Positions 6,970 to 14,475 of a DNA stretch of 29,807 bases are shown here, in pieces. A program made the position numbers and the translations under genes. The DNA lies in contig DLOU01000011.1 in assembly GCA_002477275.1 (NCBI GenBank), forward strand, positions 20,959-50,765. Direction: 5' to 3'. The notes under the pieces are model-generated. The model was not told where the DNA came from. It ran no database searches and worked only from the letters and a program-made list of their open reading frames with translations. This DNA is from Caryophanales bacterium UBA7476. Its GTDB lineage: Bacteria; Bacillota_I; Bacilli_A; RF39; UBA660. Each line of letters opens with the position of its first letter. The stretch's first letter is position 1.

Positions 6970-8847
6970 TTATTTTAATAATTTATTTATTTTAATTTTT
7001 GCATTATCTAAATGTTCTATTTCTTTAGTATTTCTGTATTGATATAGTAACTCGATTATTTGATAAACTTCTAATCTTTCTTTTATATATGGAATAGTTC
7101 TTAATTCTTCATAATTTTCTAAAAACATATCCATTAAATTTTCATAGTCAGATTCTACAGTTAGCATATCCGTTTTTGTACTTGCCCAAAGCCATGGTGA
7201 ATCTGAATATCTTGATAAACGTTTAAAATCATAATCAATTGATCCTTTAATATATCTTTCAAAATCAATTAAACTTACTTTTCCATTATAATATATTACA
7301 TTATCAAAATGTACATCATTATGTAATAATCCAAATTTATTTTTTTCAAAATATATATCACATTTTTCTAATAGTTTTTTAAATATTTCATCATCTAAAT
7401 TACTATCTTTTATAATATCTATTATTTCTTTTTCTACATAGTCTTTAAAATCATACTCTTCTGTTTTAATACTATGAAATGATTTTAATACTTCTATTAG
7501 TTTTATTACTGTATTTTTTCTTTCCTCATCAGTTAATTTGTACCAAACTTCATATAATGGTTTTCCTTCTATTTTTTCAATTATTTCATAATAGTATGGA
7601 ACCTTTTCTTTTGTTGTATCACTATAATAAAGTTTTGGTACTTTTGTATTATTTTTATTTTTTTGATAGAAGTCTATTTCATTTTTAAAATTATCTTCAT
7701 TTTTTATATCAGTACATATTCTAATTATGTAGTTTTCTACTTCATAAATAGTATTTGTAAAACCAGCTGTTATAAGCTTATACTTTTTACCTTTTAATAT
7801 TTCATTATTATCAATAATTTGTTCTATAACTTTATCATAGTTATTTTTTTCTTTTGTGATTATTTTATTAATAAGTTCTTCCATATCGCCAATTAATTCT
7901 AAATATCTATTTATTTCATCAATTGTTTTTTCTACTTCTTTTTCGGCTAATGACATTTCTTCTTCATCATTAGAAATAATACCTAGACTTCTTTCTAAAT
8001 TATATTTTAACCATCCAAATCTTCCTACTAGATTACCACAAATAACATCATACCAATCTATATCATTTATGTTTCTATATTTAGAATATTCTTCAAACAT
8101 TATAGAAAACTTTTCTTCATTAAAGCTATTACTCAAAAATCCTGACCAGCAAAGTGCATCTTCTAATAACTCTCTTTCTGGATTTGCAACACTTGCACAT
8201 TCCCAGTCTATTACTACTGGATTATTACCATCCCACATTACATTTTTAGGGTCCATATCTCTATGACATATTGTCTGATTTTTATTTGAGGCATTAAATC
8301 TTTCATTTGCTCTTTTTAGAATAGAATTATACTTTTTATAGTTTTTTAAATATAAGTCTTTATAATTCATTTTATTAAAGTTCTCATTATTTATATAATT
8401 TTCCCAATCATATAATCTTTTATATTTGGTTATCTCAGGCTTTAATTCTATTTCTTCATAATTTAAAGAATGTATTTCTCCTAATATTTTCCCTATCTTT
8501 TTACAATGTTCAATAGTTATTTCTTCATCTTTTAAAGTTTTACCATTTACAAAATCAAATACCATGTAGTAATCATTATCAAACTTAGTTAAAAAGTTTC
8601 CTTTAATTTCTAAGCTACTTGATACTGGGATATTATTTTTCTTTGCTAAGTTAGATATTTTTTCTGAAACTATAAAATTGTTTAATGATTCACTTCTTGC
8701 CATAACTTCTGGATTTAATACTTTAATGCAATATGTTTTTTTATCTGTTTCTACTTTAAACATTTTATGCATTAACCCACCAGTTATTTTTTCTATTGTT
8801 TTTACTTTTCCTAAGTTATATTTATTACAAAACTTTTCTATATTCAT
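6970..8847 (-). CDS. Fused double APH-type kinase
   Basis: A 625-residue protein holding two complete aminoglycoside/choline-kinase-type domains. Domain 1 has ITGGLMHKMFKV for nucleotide binding, the catalytic loop HRDMDPKN (about 195-202) and IDWE (213-216). Domain 2 begins with LITAGFTNTIYEV near 358-370 and has HNDVHFDN (509-516) and DFER (528-531). Both retain the catalytic Asp and Asn, so both may be active. A reading frame opens nine bases earlier at a GTG, but that GTG is part of GGGAAGTGAT, the ribosome binding site for the ATG at 8847. A helical linker joins the halves. It follows the first gene of the operon by 17 bases. The substrate is unknown; aminoglycosides, macrolides or sugars/choline are all possible. 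Confidence 0.75.
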   Translation of the reverse strand: MNIEKFCNKYNLGKVKTIEKITGGLMHKMFKVETDKKTYCIKVLNPEVMARSESLNNFIVSEKISNLAKKNNIPVSSSLEIKGNFLTKFDNDYYMVFDFVNGKTLKDEEITIEHCKKIGKILGEIHSLNYEEIELKPEITKYKRLYDWENYINNENFNKMNYKDLYLKNYKKYNSILKRANERFNASNKNQTICHRDMDPKNVMWDGNNPVVIDWECASVANPERELLEDALCWSGFLSNSFNEEKFSIMFEEYSKYRNINDIDWYDVICGNLVGRFGWLKYNLERSLGIISNDEEEMSLAEKEVEKTIDEINRYLELIGDMEELINKIITKEKNNYDKVIEQIIDNNEILKGKKYKLITAGFTNTIYEVENYIIRICTDIKNEDNFKNEIDFYQKNKNNTKVPKLYYSDTTKEKVPYYYEIIEKIEGKPLYEVWYKLTDEERKNTVIKLIEVLKSFHSIKTEEYDFKDYVEKEIIDIIKDSNLDDEIFKKLLEKCDIYFEKNKFGLLHNDVHFDNVIYYNGKVSLIDFERYIKGSIDYDFKRLSRYSDSPWLWASTKTDMLTVESDYENLMDMFLENYEELRTIPYIKERLEVYQIIELLYQYRNTKEIEHLDNAKIKINKLLK

Positions 8848-8864
8848 TGTTATCACTTCCCTTT

Positions 8865-9503
8865 TTAATATTTTCTACTTCTTAAAGACTTGCCAGATAA
8901 CATTCTTTCATCATATTTTCTCATTTCTTCTTCTGTACAATAACCTATATATGCATATGTGCCATTTAATTTTTCTGGTATAAATCCATATATGGTCATT
9001 CTTGAATGTCCTTCTATTATTAAATATTTTTCATCATTACATGTTATTAAAATTACTGGTGGAAAAGTATTTTCTTTTAAATACTCTACTCCATCTATAA
9101 AAGGTTTATTTGATACTCCATATATTTCTATACCCTTTTTTATATTTTTCACTGCTTCTAATGGACTAGATGTATTATTTGATAGTTCATTCCAGTAATC
9201 ATAATCTATATAAAAAATTTTATTAATATCTTTTTCATTTAATTGTACATATTTCCATTTTTCTATATTTGGAAAATTTTCAAATAATTCTTTATCTGGA
9301 TATTCTCTATATAAATTCATTATTTTTAGTCTTAATAAGTTTTCTTCTTTACTTGATGTTTCTCCATTATTAATTATAGTTTCATTTAGTTTTAGTTTTT
9401 TTAATACTTTTATTAAATCACCACTAAATCTTACTGAATCAATTTCCCCTTTTAAAAAATCTAATATCATTTCTTCTTCAGTAGATTCTTTTATTTCTCT
9501 CAT
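8865..9503 (-). CDS. Unknown protein with ParB-like EGHxRxTxY tail
   Basis: A 212-residue soluble protein whose family I only recognise as a conserved hypothetical seen near resistance-type genes. Visible features are LFENFPNIEKWKYVQL, then IDYDYWNELSNNTSSPLEAV, then FPPVILITCND and IIEGHSRMTIYGF at about 162-174. The last resembles the GxxR core of ParB/Srx-type domains, but nuclease or CTPase activity is not implied. The reading frame extends upstream to 9566, but that stretch runs through an intrinsic terminator. AAGGTGATAAA fits the ATG at 9503, so I start there. It is the first full-length gene after the attenuator at 9537-9660. Confidence 0.65.
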   Translation of the reverse strand: MREIKESTEEEMILDFLKGEIDSVRFSGDLIKVLKKLKLNETIINNGETSSKEENLLRLKIMNLYREYPDKELFENFPNIEKWKYVQLNEKDINKIFYIDYDYWNELSNNTSSPLEAVKNIKKGIEIYGVSNKPFIDGVEYLKENTFPPVILITCNDEKYLIIEGHSRMTIYGFIPEKLNGTYAYIGYCTEEEMRKYDERMLSGKSLRSRKY

Positions 9504-9536
9504 TTTATCACCTTCACTATCAGTTTTTTTACACAC

Positions 9537-9561
9537 AAAAAAACTCTCATAATAGTGAGAG
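9537..9561 (-). terminator. Intrinsic terminator of the attenuator leader
   Basis: On the minus strand, CTCTCA and TGAGAG form a 6-bp stem around a CTATTA loop and are followed directly by seven T residues. It lies between a 24-codon leader ORF and the first operon gene. Its 5' half, CTCACTATT, is exactly complementary to AATAGTGAG inside the leader ORF, so a competing antiterminator can form. Confidence 0.8.
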
Positions 9562-9585
9562 CACACTAAAGTATTTTAACTATTT

Positions 9586-9660
9586 TTACAAAGTTAAAAG
9601 AAGTGCGATTAACTCACTATTGTTTACTTTACTTATATTATTACTTTTAATTGTCTTCAT
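9586..9660 (-). CDS. 24-residue leader peptide of the resistance-like operon
   Basis: A short ORF with ATG at 9660 and TAA at 9586-9588. It has a strong AAAGGAG site ten bases before the ATG and lies about 25 bases after a near-perfect promoter. The peptide starts MKTIKSNNIS and ends SELIALLLTL, with five leucines in its last eight residues. Codons 13-16 contain AATAGTGAG, complementary to the terminator arm at 9551-9559. The end of the ORF can also form a hairpin with the following bases (TTTTAAC with GTTAAAA). This layout matches ribosome-sensing leaders of drug-resistance genes; the inducer is unknown. Confidence 0.75.
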   Translation of the reverse strand: MKTIKSNNISKVNNSELIALLLTL

Positions 9661-9689
9661 GTCAATCACACTCCTTTCTTTTGTGCTTC

Positions 9690-9718
9690 ATTATATATTA
9701 ATTTTAATATTTTGTCAA
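9690..9718 (-). promoter_or_regulatory. Sigma-A promoter of the resistance-like operon
   Basis: Minus-strand TTGACA (9713-9718), a 17-base spacer and TATAAT (9690-9695): a full consensus match at optimal spacing. The predicted start is near 9683, about 23 bases before the leader-peptide ATG. It lies directly after the terminator of the NAD operon, so the two units are separated. Confidence 0.92.
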
Positions 9719-9723
9719 TCAGG

Positions 9724-9751
9724 AAAAAAAACATAAAGAAATTCTTTATGT
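9724..9751 (-). terminator. Terminator of the NAD/nucleotide operon
   Basis: On the minus strand, ACATAAAGAA and TTCTTTATGT form a 10-bp stem around one base; in RNA the loop will open to about 3-5 bases. Seven T residues follow. It begins one base after the stop of the unknown gene at 9753. Confidence 0.85.
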
Positions 9752-9752
9752 T

Positions 9753-10430
9753 TTAAATGTTAAATAAGTTATCTATGTATTTAACTCCTGGATAATAATT
9801 ATTCATTATTTCTATACATAGTTTTACTTTTTCTAAATCTACTTTTTCTTCTTTTATTATTTTTGTAAATAGTAAGTCATAATAAAATATTATTGATCCA
9901 TATTTTGTCCATAGCATCATTTCAACTAACTGATTAAGTTTATCACTAATTTCTTCTTCAATGTTTGCAAAAACATAATCATCAATATTTACTTTTTCAC
10001 CATCTATTTCAATTTCTTTTCCTAATAGTTTTTCTAATTTTTCACCAATTGGCATTTTAAAATTTTTAATATCATTTTTTAAATAATCTTTATATTCTAC
10101 TGTTTTCATTACAGTATATTTAGATATTTCTTTATCACTATTATCATATGTTTTTTCTATAACATTGCCTAAAACAAAATCATTTTCTTCTGTTTTATTA
10201 AATGAAACAATTTTATCTGTTTCTATATCAATTAATACCCAATACTCCGGTTTTACATTACTATCTTTACTCCATACGTTGTCATCATCACTAGTTAGCA
10301 TTACAGCAACATATAACTTTCCATCAACCATTCTAAACATTGGATAAAGTGGTGAGTATAACTCTAATCCATGTTTTACTTTTTCCTCATTTACAATATT
10401 TAAATACTTATCAAATTTAAAATTATTCAT
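9753..10430 (-). CDS. Unknown protein, partner of the sigma-like factor
   Basis: I do not recognise this 225-residue protein. It is rich in Lys, Glu and Asp. It has a beta-rich N-terminal part (KLYVAVMLTSDDDNVW, then YWVLIDIETDKIVSFNK) and a more helical C-terminal half ending in MNNYYPGVKYIDNLFNI. There is no signal peptide or membrane segment, so it does not look like a membrane anti-sigma factor. The start at 10430 uses GGAGAAATATT and lies inside the last eight bases of the sigma gene, so the two are translationally coupled. A terminator follows at once. It may modulate the sigma factor, but that is inferred from position alone. Confidence 0.6.
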   Translation of the reverse strand: MNNFKFDKYLNIVNEEKVKHGLELYSPLYPMFRMVDGKLYVAVMLTSDDDNVWSKDSNVKPEYWVLIDIETDKIVSFNKTEENDFVLGNVIEKTYDNSDKEISKYTVMKTVEYKDYLKNDIKNFKMPIGEKLEKLLGKEIEIDGEKVNIDDYVFANIEEEISDKLNQLVEMMLWTKYGSIIFYYDLLFTKIIKEEKVDLEKVKLCIEIMNNYYPGVKYIDNLFNI

Positions 10431-10896
10431 AATATTTCTCCTTTATTTTTTTTCTAGCATTATATAAGTAATATTTTATGTTTGACTCCGCCAAATTTAA
10501 AATACTACCTATTTCTTTTATTGAAAGGCCATCTATATAATATAGTCTAAAAGCTTTAGTTTCTTTTTCAGTTAAACCTACTTTATCAATACTATCTATT
10601 ATTTCTTTATATATAATTTTGTCTATCGTATTTTCACTATAGCCAATTTGATATTCTTCGTCAAGTGTTACATTATCTTTTTCTTTAATATATTTTTTTG
10701 CTTTGGTGCACCACATATTATAAGCAATTTTCCATATTAAGTTTTCTAACTTTTCTACTTTGATATTTTTACTTAGATATTCAAATATAGCTAAGAAAAC
10801 ACTATTTGTTAAATCTTCTGCATCTTCTTTTTTATGTGTCTTATTTAATGACCAATTATATATTTTGTAATAATATTCATCATATATTTCTTGCAT
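10423..10896 (-). CDS. ECF-like sigma-70 family RNA polymerase sigma factor
   Basis: A 157-residue protein with both minimal sigma domains. The region 2 part is YYYKIYNWSLNKTHKKEDAE followed by DLTNSVFLAIFEYL; the region 4 helix-turn-helix is LTEKETKAFRLYYIDGLSIK then EIGSILNLAESNIKYYLYNA. Size and order fit extracytoplasmic-function or related alternative sigma factors. An ATG at 10911 is in frame, but AAAGGTGATAAA lies between it and the ATG at 10896, which I take as the start. It follows rdgB by 35 bases without an obvious terminator and overlaps the next gene by eight bases. Its target promoters are unknown. Confidence 0.8.
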   Translation of the reverse strand: MQEIYDEYYYKIYNWSLNKTHKKEDAEDLTNSVFLAIFEYLSKNIKVEKLENLIWKIAYNMWCTKAKKYIKEKDNVTLDEEYQIGYSENTIDKIIYKEIIDSIDKVGLTEKETKAFRLYYIDGLSIKEIGSILNLAESNIKYYLYNARKKIKEKYYE

Positions 10897-10931
10897 TTTA
10901 TCACCTTTCATTAATATAGTGTTTAAAATAA

Positions 10932-11504
10932 TTATTTGGTTAGTATTTTTTTTAATTTTTTCTTTAAATCTTTTGCAGCTAGACTTCTTGCACTTACATC
11001 ATTTTTTTCTTCTGGTGAAAGTTCAGCAAGAGTTTTACCATTTGGAAGAAGAAATATTTCATCAAAACCAAATCCATTTGTTCCTCTTTTTTCTTTTGAT
11101 ATTGTTCCATTTAGGATACCTTCTCCAACAACAAATATTTCTCCATTATAATAAACTAAATTACATACTACTTCTGCAGATCTATTATCATATTTATTTA
11201 ATTCATTTATTAAATAATCATTTCTTTCACTATCAGTTTTATTCTCACCTAAGAATCTATGTGTTAAAACTCCTGGAAAACCATCTAGTGCGTCAATACA
11301 TAATCCTGAATCATCAGCAATTGTTTCTTCATGAGTTAAATCATATATTTCTTTTGCTTTCTTTTTAGCATTACCAAGAAAAGTATCTTCATCTTCAACA
11401 ACATCAATTTCAATACCCTTTTCTTTTAAAGAATATAATTCATATTCATCTAATATACTTTTAATTTCTCTTAGTTTTCCTTTATTATTTGTTGCTACTA
11501 TCAT
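10932..11504 (-). CDS. rdgB: XTP/dITP pyrophosphatase (RdgB/HAM1)
   Basis: This 190-residue enzyme hydrolyses non-canonical purine nucleoside triphosphates (XTP, dITP, ITP) to monophosphates, keeping them out of DNA and RNA. Family motifs are all present: ATNNKGKLREI at the start, IADDSGLCIDAL in the middle with FPGVLTHRF, and GTNGFGFDEIF and AELSPEEKN towards the end. The ATG at 11504 overlaps the upstream stop as ATGA and is ten bases from GGAG; an in-frame TTG at 11510 is closer to GGAG but less likely. It acts next to purA in purine nucleotide care, and the two genes share this operon. Confidence 0.93.
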   Translation of the reverse strand: MIVATNNKGKLREIKSILDEYELYSLKEKGIEIDVVEDEDTFLGNAKKKAKEIYDLTHEETIADDSGLCIDALDGFPGVLTHRFLGENKTDSERNDYLINELNKYDNRSAEVVCNLVYYNGEIFVVGEGILNGTISKEKRGTNGFGFDEIFLLPNGKTLAELSPEEKNDVSARSLAAKDLKKKLKKILTK

Positions 11505-12214
11505 AACCAAATATCTCCTTTTAAAGGTTTAAAACTATATTTTTCACTAGGTCTAAATCCTGTTTTTTCTATTGTTTGCTCGCTTGTTTTTTCACAATAT
11601 TTAATTATTTTTTTTCTAAAATTTGATTTATCTACAGTGGTATCTTTAATTAATTCATAAACAAGTCTTACATCTTCTAAAGTAAATGTTTTTGGTAAAA
11701 ATTTAAACATTATATCAGTATTATCAATACTATTTCTTATTTGTTTATAACAAATTAATATTTCTAATAACATATTTTTTATAGTTTTATCCTCTACTTT
11801 TATTTCATGAAAATATTCTATATTATTATTTTCTATTTTCTCTTTTGTTTTATATTTATATGAAGTGTTATCAAAAATAATAGTATCATTATTTTCTATA
11901 GAAAAATCTACAAGGTTATAATTTTCATCTTTCTTCTTTATATTTTCAATATTAGTTACAGCTGTATATATGATATTTATTTCATTATCATATTCTAGAG
12001 TGAATGCTTGTTGTAGATGAAATAATTTTGTTCCAATTATATTTGACAAATAATCTCTTATCGTTTCTTTTAAGTCTCCACCTGTATATTCTAATTTTGG
12101 TATCTCATTATTTTTATCTGTTAATATTTTTAGTGACTTAATATCATTTTTTCTTATATTTTCATTTTTCTTGCTATCTAGAATAAACATGGGGCACACT
12201 AGGTTTACTTTCAT
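11501..12214 (-). CDS. NrtR-like Nudix-related transcriptional regulator, degenerate Nudix box
   Basis: The C-terminal part (FTLEDVRLVYELIKDTTVDK, then SNFRKKII, GFRPSEKYSFKP) matches the winged-helix DNA-binding domain of NrtR regulators of NAD metabolism. The N-terminal part follows a Nudix fold in outline (GGDLKETIRDYLSNIIGTKL where active enzymes have GES.EEAA.REL.EETG), but the catalytic Arg-Glu and Glu-Glu residues are missing. It should bind a nucleotide ligand such as ADP-ribose without cleaving it. At 237 residues it fits NrtR. The start at 12214 has AGGAGGTGA and overlaps the upstream gene by 41 bases. Two 21-bp palindromes before pnuC are its likely operators. Confidence 0.75.
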   Translation of the reverse strand: MKVNLVCPMFILDSKKNENIRKNDIKSLKILTDKNNEIPKLEYTGGDLKETIRDYLSNIIGTKLFHLQQAFTLEYDNEINIIYTAVTNIENIKKKDENYNLVDFSIENNDTIIFDNTSYKYKTKEKIENNNIEYFHEIKVEDKTIKNMLLEILICYKQIRNSIDNTDIMFKFLPKTFTLEDVRLVYELIKDTTVDKSNFRKKIIKYCEKTSEQTIEKTGFRPSEKYSFKPLKGDIWL

Positions 12215-12761
12215 AGTTTTTCACCTCCTCATATATTCTTTCTGCTGCTTCTACTAAAAATTTTTTAAATTCTTCTTTTTTTAGATATTTTCCATCGGAT
12301 ACTTCTTTTTTATTTAAACATCTAATATTTGTCTTAAGTTTTTCCAAATCAATATCACAGCCATAGTCTTCGGTTAATATTTCTGATAGACTTTCTACAT
12401 CAAGATTAAAATAATCAACTATATCAAAATTCACTTTATCATAGTCACTATACATTTCTTTTGTTTTAAATAAATCATATCTATTAATATATGTTGGAAC
12501 ATATTCTTCTAAAAAAAGTTTATCTAAAAGTAAATGAGTATAATAACCTAAGTCTAAATCATTTGTTAAAACTAAATTTTTCTTTGCTTCTTCTACATCT
12601 GTTACTAAAAAGTGTTCTCCTTGTACCTTAAAGTGTGAATCTATCATGCTTCCTACTCGTAAATCTGGAAGAAGATTTCCTCTATAAAAATCAGGAGTGT
12701 TTATATTTAATTTTTCAGAAAGTAGTTTTGCTACTGCCATATGAGCTGCTACACTAGGCAT
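12174..12761 (-). CDS. Zinc-dependent phospholipase C-like protein
   Basis: A 195-residue helical protein with the scattered His/Asp pattern of the Zn-dependent phospholipase C-like family: AAHMAVA (His7), RGNLLPD (Asp33), DSHF (His43), GEHF (His50) and GYYTHLLLDKL (His76, Asp80). There is no signal peptide, so it is probably cytosolic and may act on a small phosphoester rather than on lipid. The start at 12761 has GGAGATGG upstream. It overlaps the kinase gene before it by 13 bases and the NrtR-like gene after it by 41 bases. Such proteins also occur beside nucleotide genes in other Firmicutes. The real substrate is unknown. Confidence 0.6.
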   Translation of the reverse strand: MPSVAAHMAVAKLLSEKLNINTPDFYRGNLLPDLRVGSMIDSHFKVQGEHFLVTDVEEAKKNLVLTNDLDLGYYTHLLLDKLFLEEYVPTYINRYDLFKTKEMYSDYDKVNFDIVDYFNLDVESLSEILTEDYGCDIDLEKLKTNIRCLNKKEVSDGKYLKKEEFKKFLVEAAERIYEEVKNYESKPSVPHVYSR

Positions 12762-13168
12762 AATACCATCTCCTTTACTTTTTCTTTTTGTGATTTTATA
12801 TTAAGATTTGTTACATCAATCATAAATAGTTTATCTAAAAGCATATTGTTTTCTTTCATGTATTCAAATGTTTCTTTATACATTAAGTTATACTCATATG
12901 CTTTTAGATCAAATTCATTAATAATTTTTCTTTGTTTTACTCTTCTATCTAGTTCTTCTTTATCGTTGTTAATTAAAAATATTACTATATCATCATTTTC
13001 TTTTAAATATTCATAATACTTTTTTGCTCTAAAATCTATACTATAATCTTCAAGCATGTATTTAGATATTATATCTTTGCTTCTATCTTTTAAGATAATA
13101 CCTTCTGTTTCAAGTAATTTTATAGTTGTAGTTTTTCCTACAGCATCAGTGCCTTCTAGTATTATCAT
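12749..13168 (-). CDS. Thymidylate kinase-like / deoxynucleoside kinase-like P-loop protein
   Basis: A 139-residue protein beginning MIILEGTDAVGKTTTIKLLE, with a P-loop GTDAVGKT of the thymidylate-kinase type. VIFLINNDKEELDRRVKQRK supplies the lid-like Arg region. It is much shorter than a normal thymidylate kinase (about 205-215 residues), so it is a compact relative rather than the housekeeping Tmk. It should phosphorylate a nucleoside or nucleotide. GGTGATAAA precedes the ATG at 13168. It sits 11 bases after purA and overlaps the next gene by 13 bases. Confidence 0.7.
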   Translation of the reverse strand: MIILEGTDAVGKTTTIKLLETEGIILKDRSKDIISKYMLEDYSIDFRAKKYYEYLKENDDIVIFLINNDKEELDRRVKQRKIINEFDLKAYEYNLMYKETFEYMKENNMLLDKLFMIDVTNLNIKSQKEKVKEMVLCLV

Positions 13169-13179
13169 TTTATCACCTA

Positions 13180-14442
13180 CTATCTTACGATTATATCTTC
13201 TCTGCCTGGACCTGTTCCGATAAATTTAATTTTAGTATTAGTTAGTTCTTCTATTCTTTCTATATATTTTTTAGCATTTTCTGGAAGAGAATCATATGTT
13301 TTACATTTACTTATGTCTCCAAAATTTCCATCAAATTCTTCATATATTGGTTTACTATTCGTTAAGAAATCCATGTTAGTACTAAAGTATTCTTCTTTTT
13401 TTCCTTTATACTCATAAGCAACGCACAATTTAATCTTATCTAGTTTACCAATTGTATCTAAATGGTTCATAGCGATTCCTGTAATACCATTAAGCATTAC
13501 TGCATAATTAAGTGCAACTACATCAAGCCATCCGCATCTTCTAGGACGTTTAGTTGTTGTTCCATATTCATGTCCAAGTTCTCTAATTTTATCTCCAATT
13601 TCGTCTTTTAATTCAGTTACATATGGTCCTTCACCAACACGTGATGAATATGCTTTAATTACACCATAAACTTCATTAATATATCTTGATCCGATTCCAG
13701 CACCAGTTGATACTCCTCCTATTGTTGGACTACTTGAAGTAACATATGGGTAACTTCCAAAATCAATATCAAGAAGTGTTGCTTGAGCTCCCTCACATAA
13801 AATTTTCTCATTATTTTTAAGTGCTTTATGAATCATAGTTGTTGTATCGCATACATATGGTTTTAATATTTTTGCATACTCCTTGTACTCATTATATACT
13901 TTATCAAAGTCTATTTCTTCATATCCAAATGCTTTAAGTATTACATTTTTATTTTCTACATTTGTCTTTAAATACTCTTTAAAGTTCTTACTAATAAAGT
14001 CCTCCATACGAATACCACATCTTTCATATTTATCACAATATGCTGGGCCTATTCCTCTTTTTGTAGTACCTATTTTTCTTTCTTTTCTTATATCTTCATA
14101 CATTCCATCAAGTTCTATATGATATGGAAGAATTAAATGTGCCTTATCACTTATATATAAGTTATCAACTTTATATCCATTTTCTTTTAAATTATTAATC
14201 TCTTCAATTAATACTTTTGGATCAATTACTACTCCATTTCCAAGAATTGCTTTTACATTTTTATTTAATATACCACTTGGTATTAAATGAAATGCAAATT
14301 TCTTGCCATCTACTTCTATTGTATGGCCCGCATTATTTCCTCCAGAAAATCTAACTGCGTACTTACTATCTTTTGATAAGTAATCTATTATTTTACCCTT
14401 TCCTTCATCTCCGTAGAATGCTCCTAATACTACATCTACCAT
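13180..14442 (-). CDS. purA: Adenylosuccinate synthetase
   Basis: PurA condenses IMP and aspartate with GTP to form adenylosuccinate, the first committed step to AMP. At 420 residues it is close to the usual 425-430. The GTP loop GDEGKGK is at residues 11-17, the IMP loop NNAGHT at about 36-41, CEGAQATLLDIDFGSYPYVT is in the middle, and TTTKRPRRCGWLD and FIGTGPGRE are towards the end. A longer frame starts at 14451, but that ATG touches GGAG; the ATG at 14442 is nine bases away and begins MVDVVLGAFYG. It lies between the deoxyribosyltransferase-like and kinase-like genes, linking NAD salvage to adenylate supply. Confidence 0.97.
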   Translation of the reverse strand: MVDVVLGAFYGDEGKGKIIDYLSKDSKYAVRFSGGNNAGHTIEVDGKKFAFHLIPSGILNKNVKAILGNGVVIDPKVLIEEINNLKENGYKVDNLYISDKAHLILPYHIELDGMYEDIRKERKIGTTKRGIGPAYCDKYERCGIRMEDFISKNFKEYLKTNVENKNVILKAFGYEEIDFDKVYNEYKEYAKILKPYVCDTTTMIHKALKNNEKILCEGAQATLLDIDFGSYPYVTSSSPTIGGVSTGAGIGSRYINEVYGVIKAYSSRVGEGPYVTELKDEIGDKIRELGHEYGTTTKRPRRCGWLDVVALNYAVMLNGITGIAMNHLDTIGKLDKIKLCVAYEYKGKKEEYFSTNMDFLTNSKPIYEEFDGNFGDISKCKTYDSLPENAKKYIERIEELTNTKIKFIGTGPGREDIIVR

Positions 14443-14475
14443 AACTAACATCTCCTTTATAAGTAAATTATATCA

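Noticed and set aside
7856..8266. Plus-strand open frame opposite the double kinase
   Set aside because: Ser/Leu/Ile-rich shadow of a well-supported gene, with no RBS or motif.
9504..9566. N-terminal extension of the first operon gene up to 9566
   Set aside because: It runs through the stem and T-run of an intrinsic terminator and has no RBS; the ATG at 9503 has AAGGTGATAAA.
10919..11368. Plus-strand open frame opposite rdgB, rich in Leu, Phe and His
   Set aside because: Low-complexity product, no family, and lies antisense to a firm rdgB gene; typical of AT-rich DNA.
11501..11503. Possible Mycoplasma code (TGA as Trp)
   Set aside because: TGA acts as the stop of the NrtR-like gene in an ATGA overlap with rdgB, and Trp is written TGG in the conserved positions I checked.
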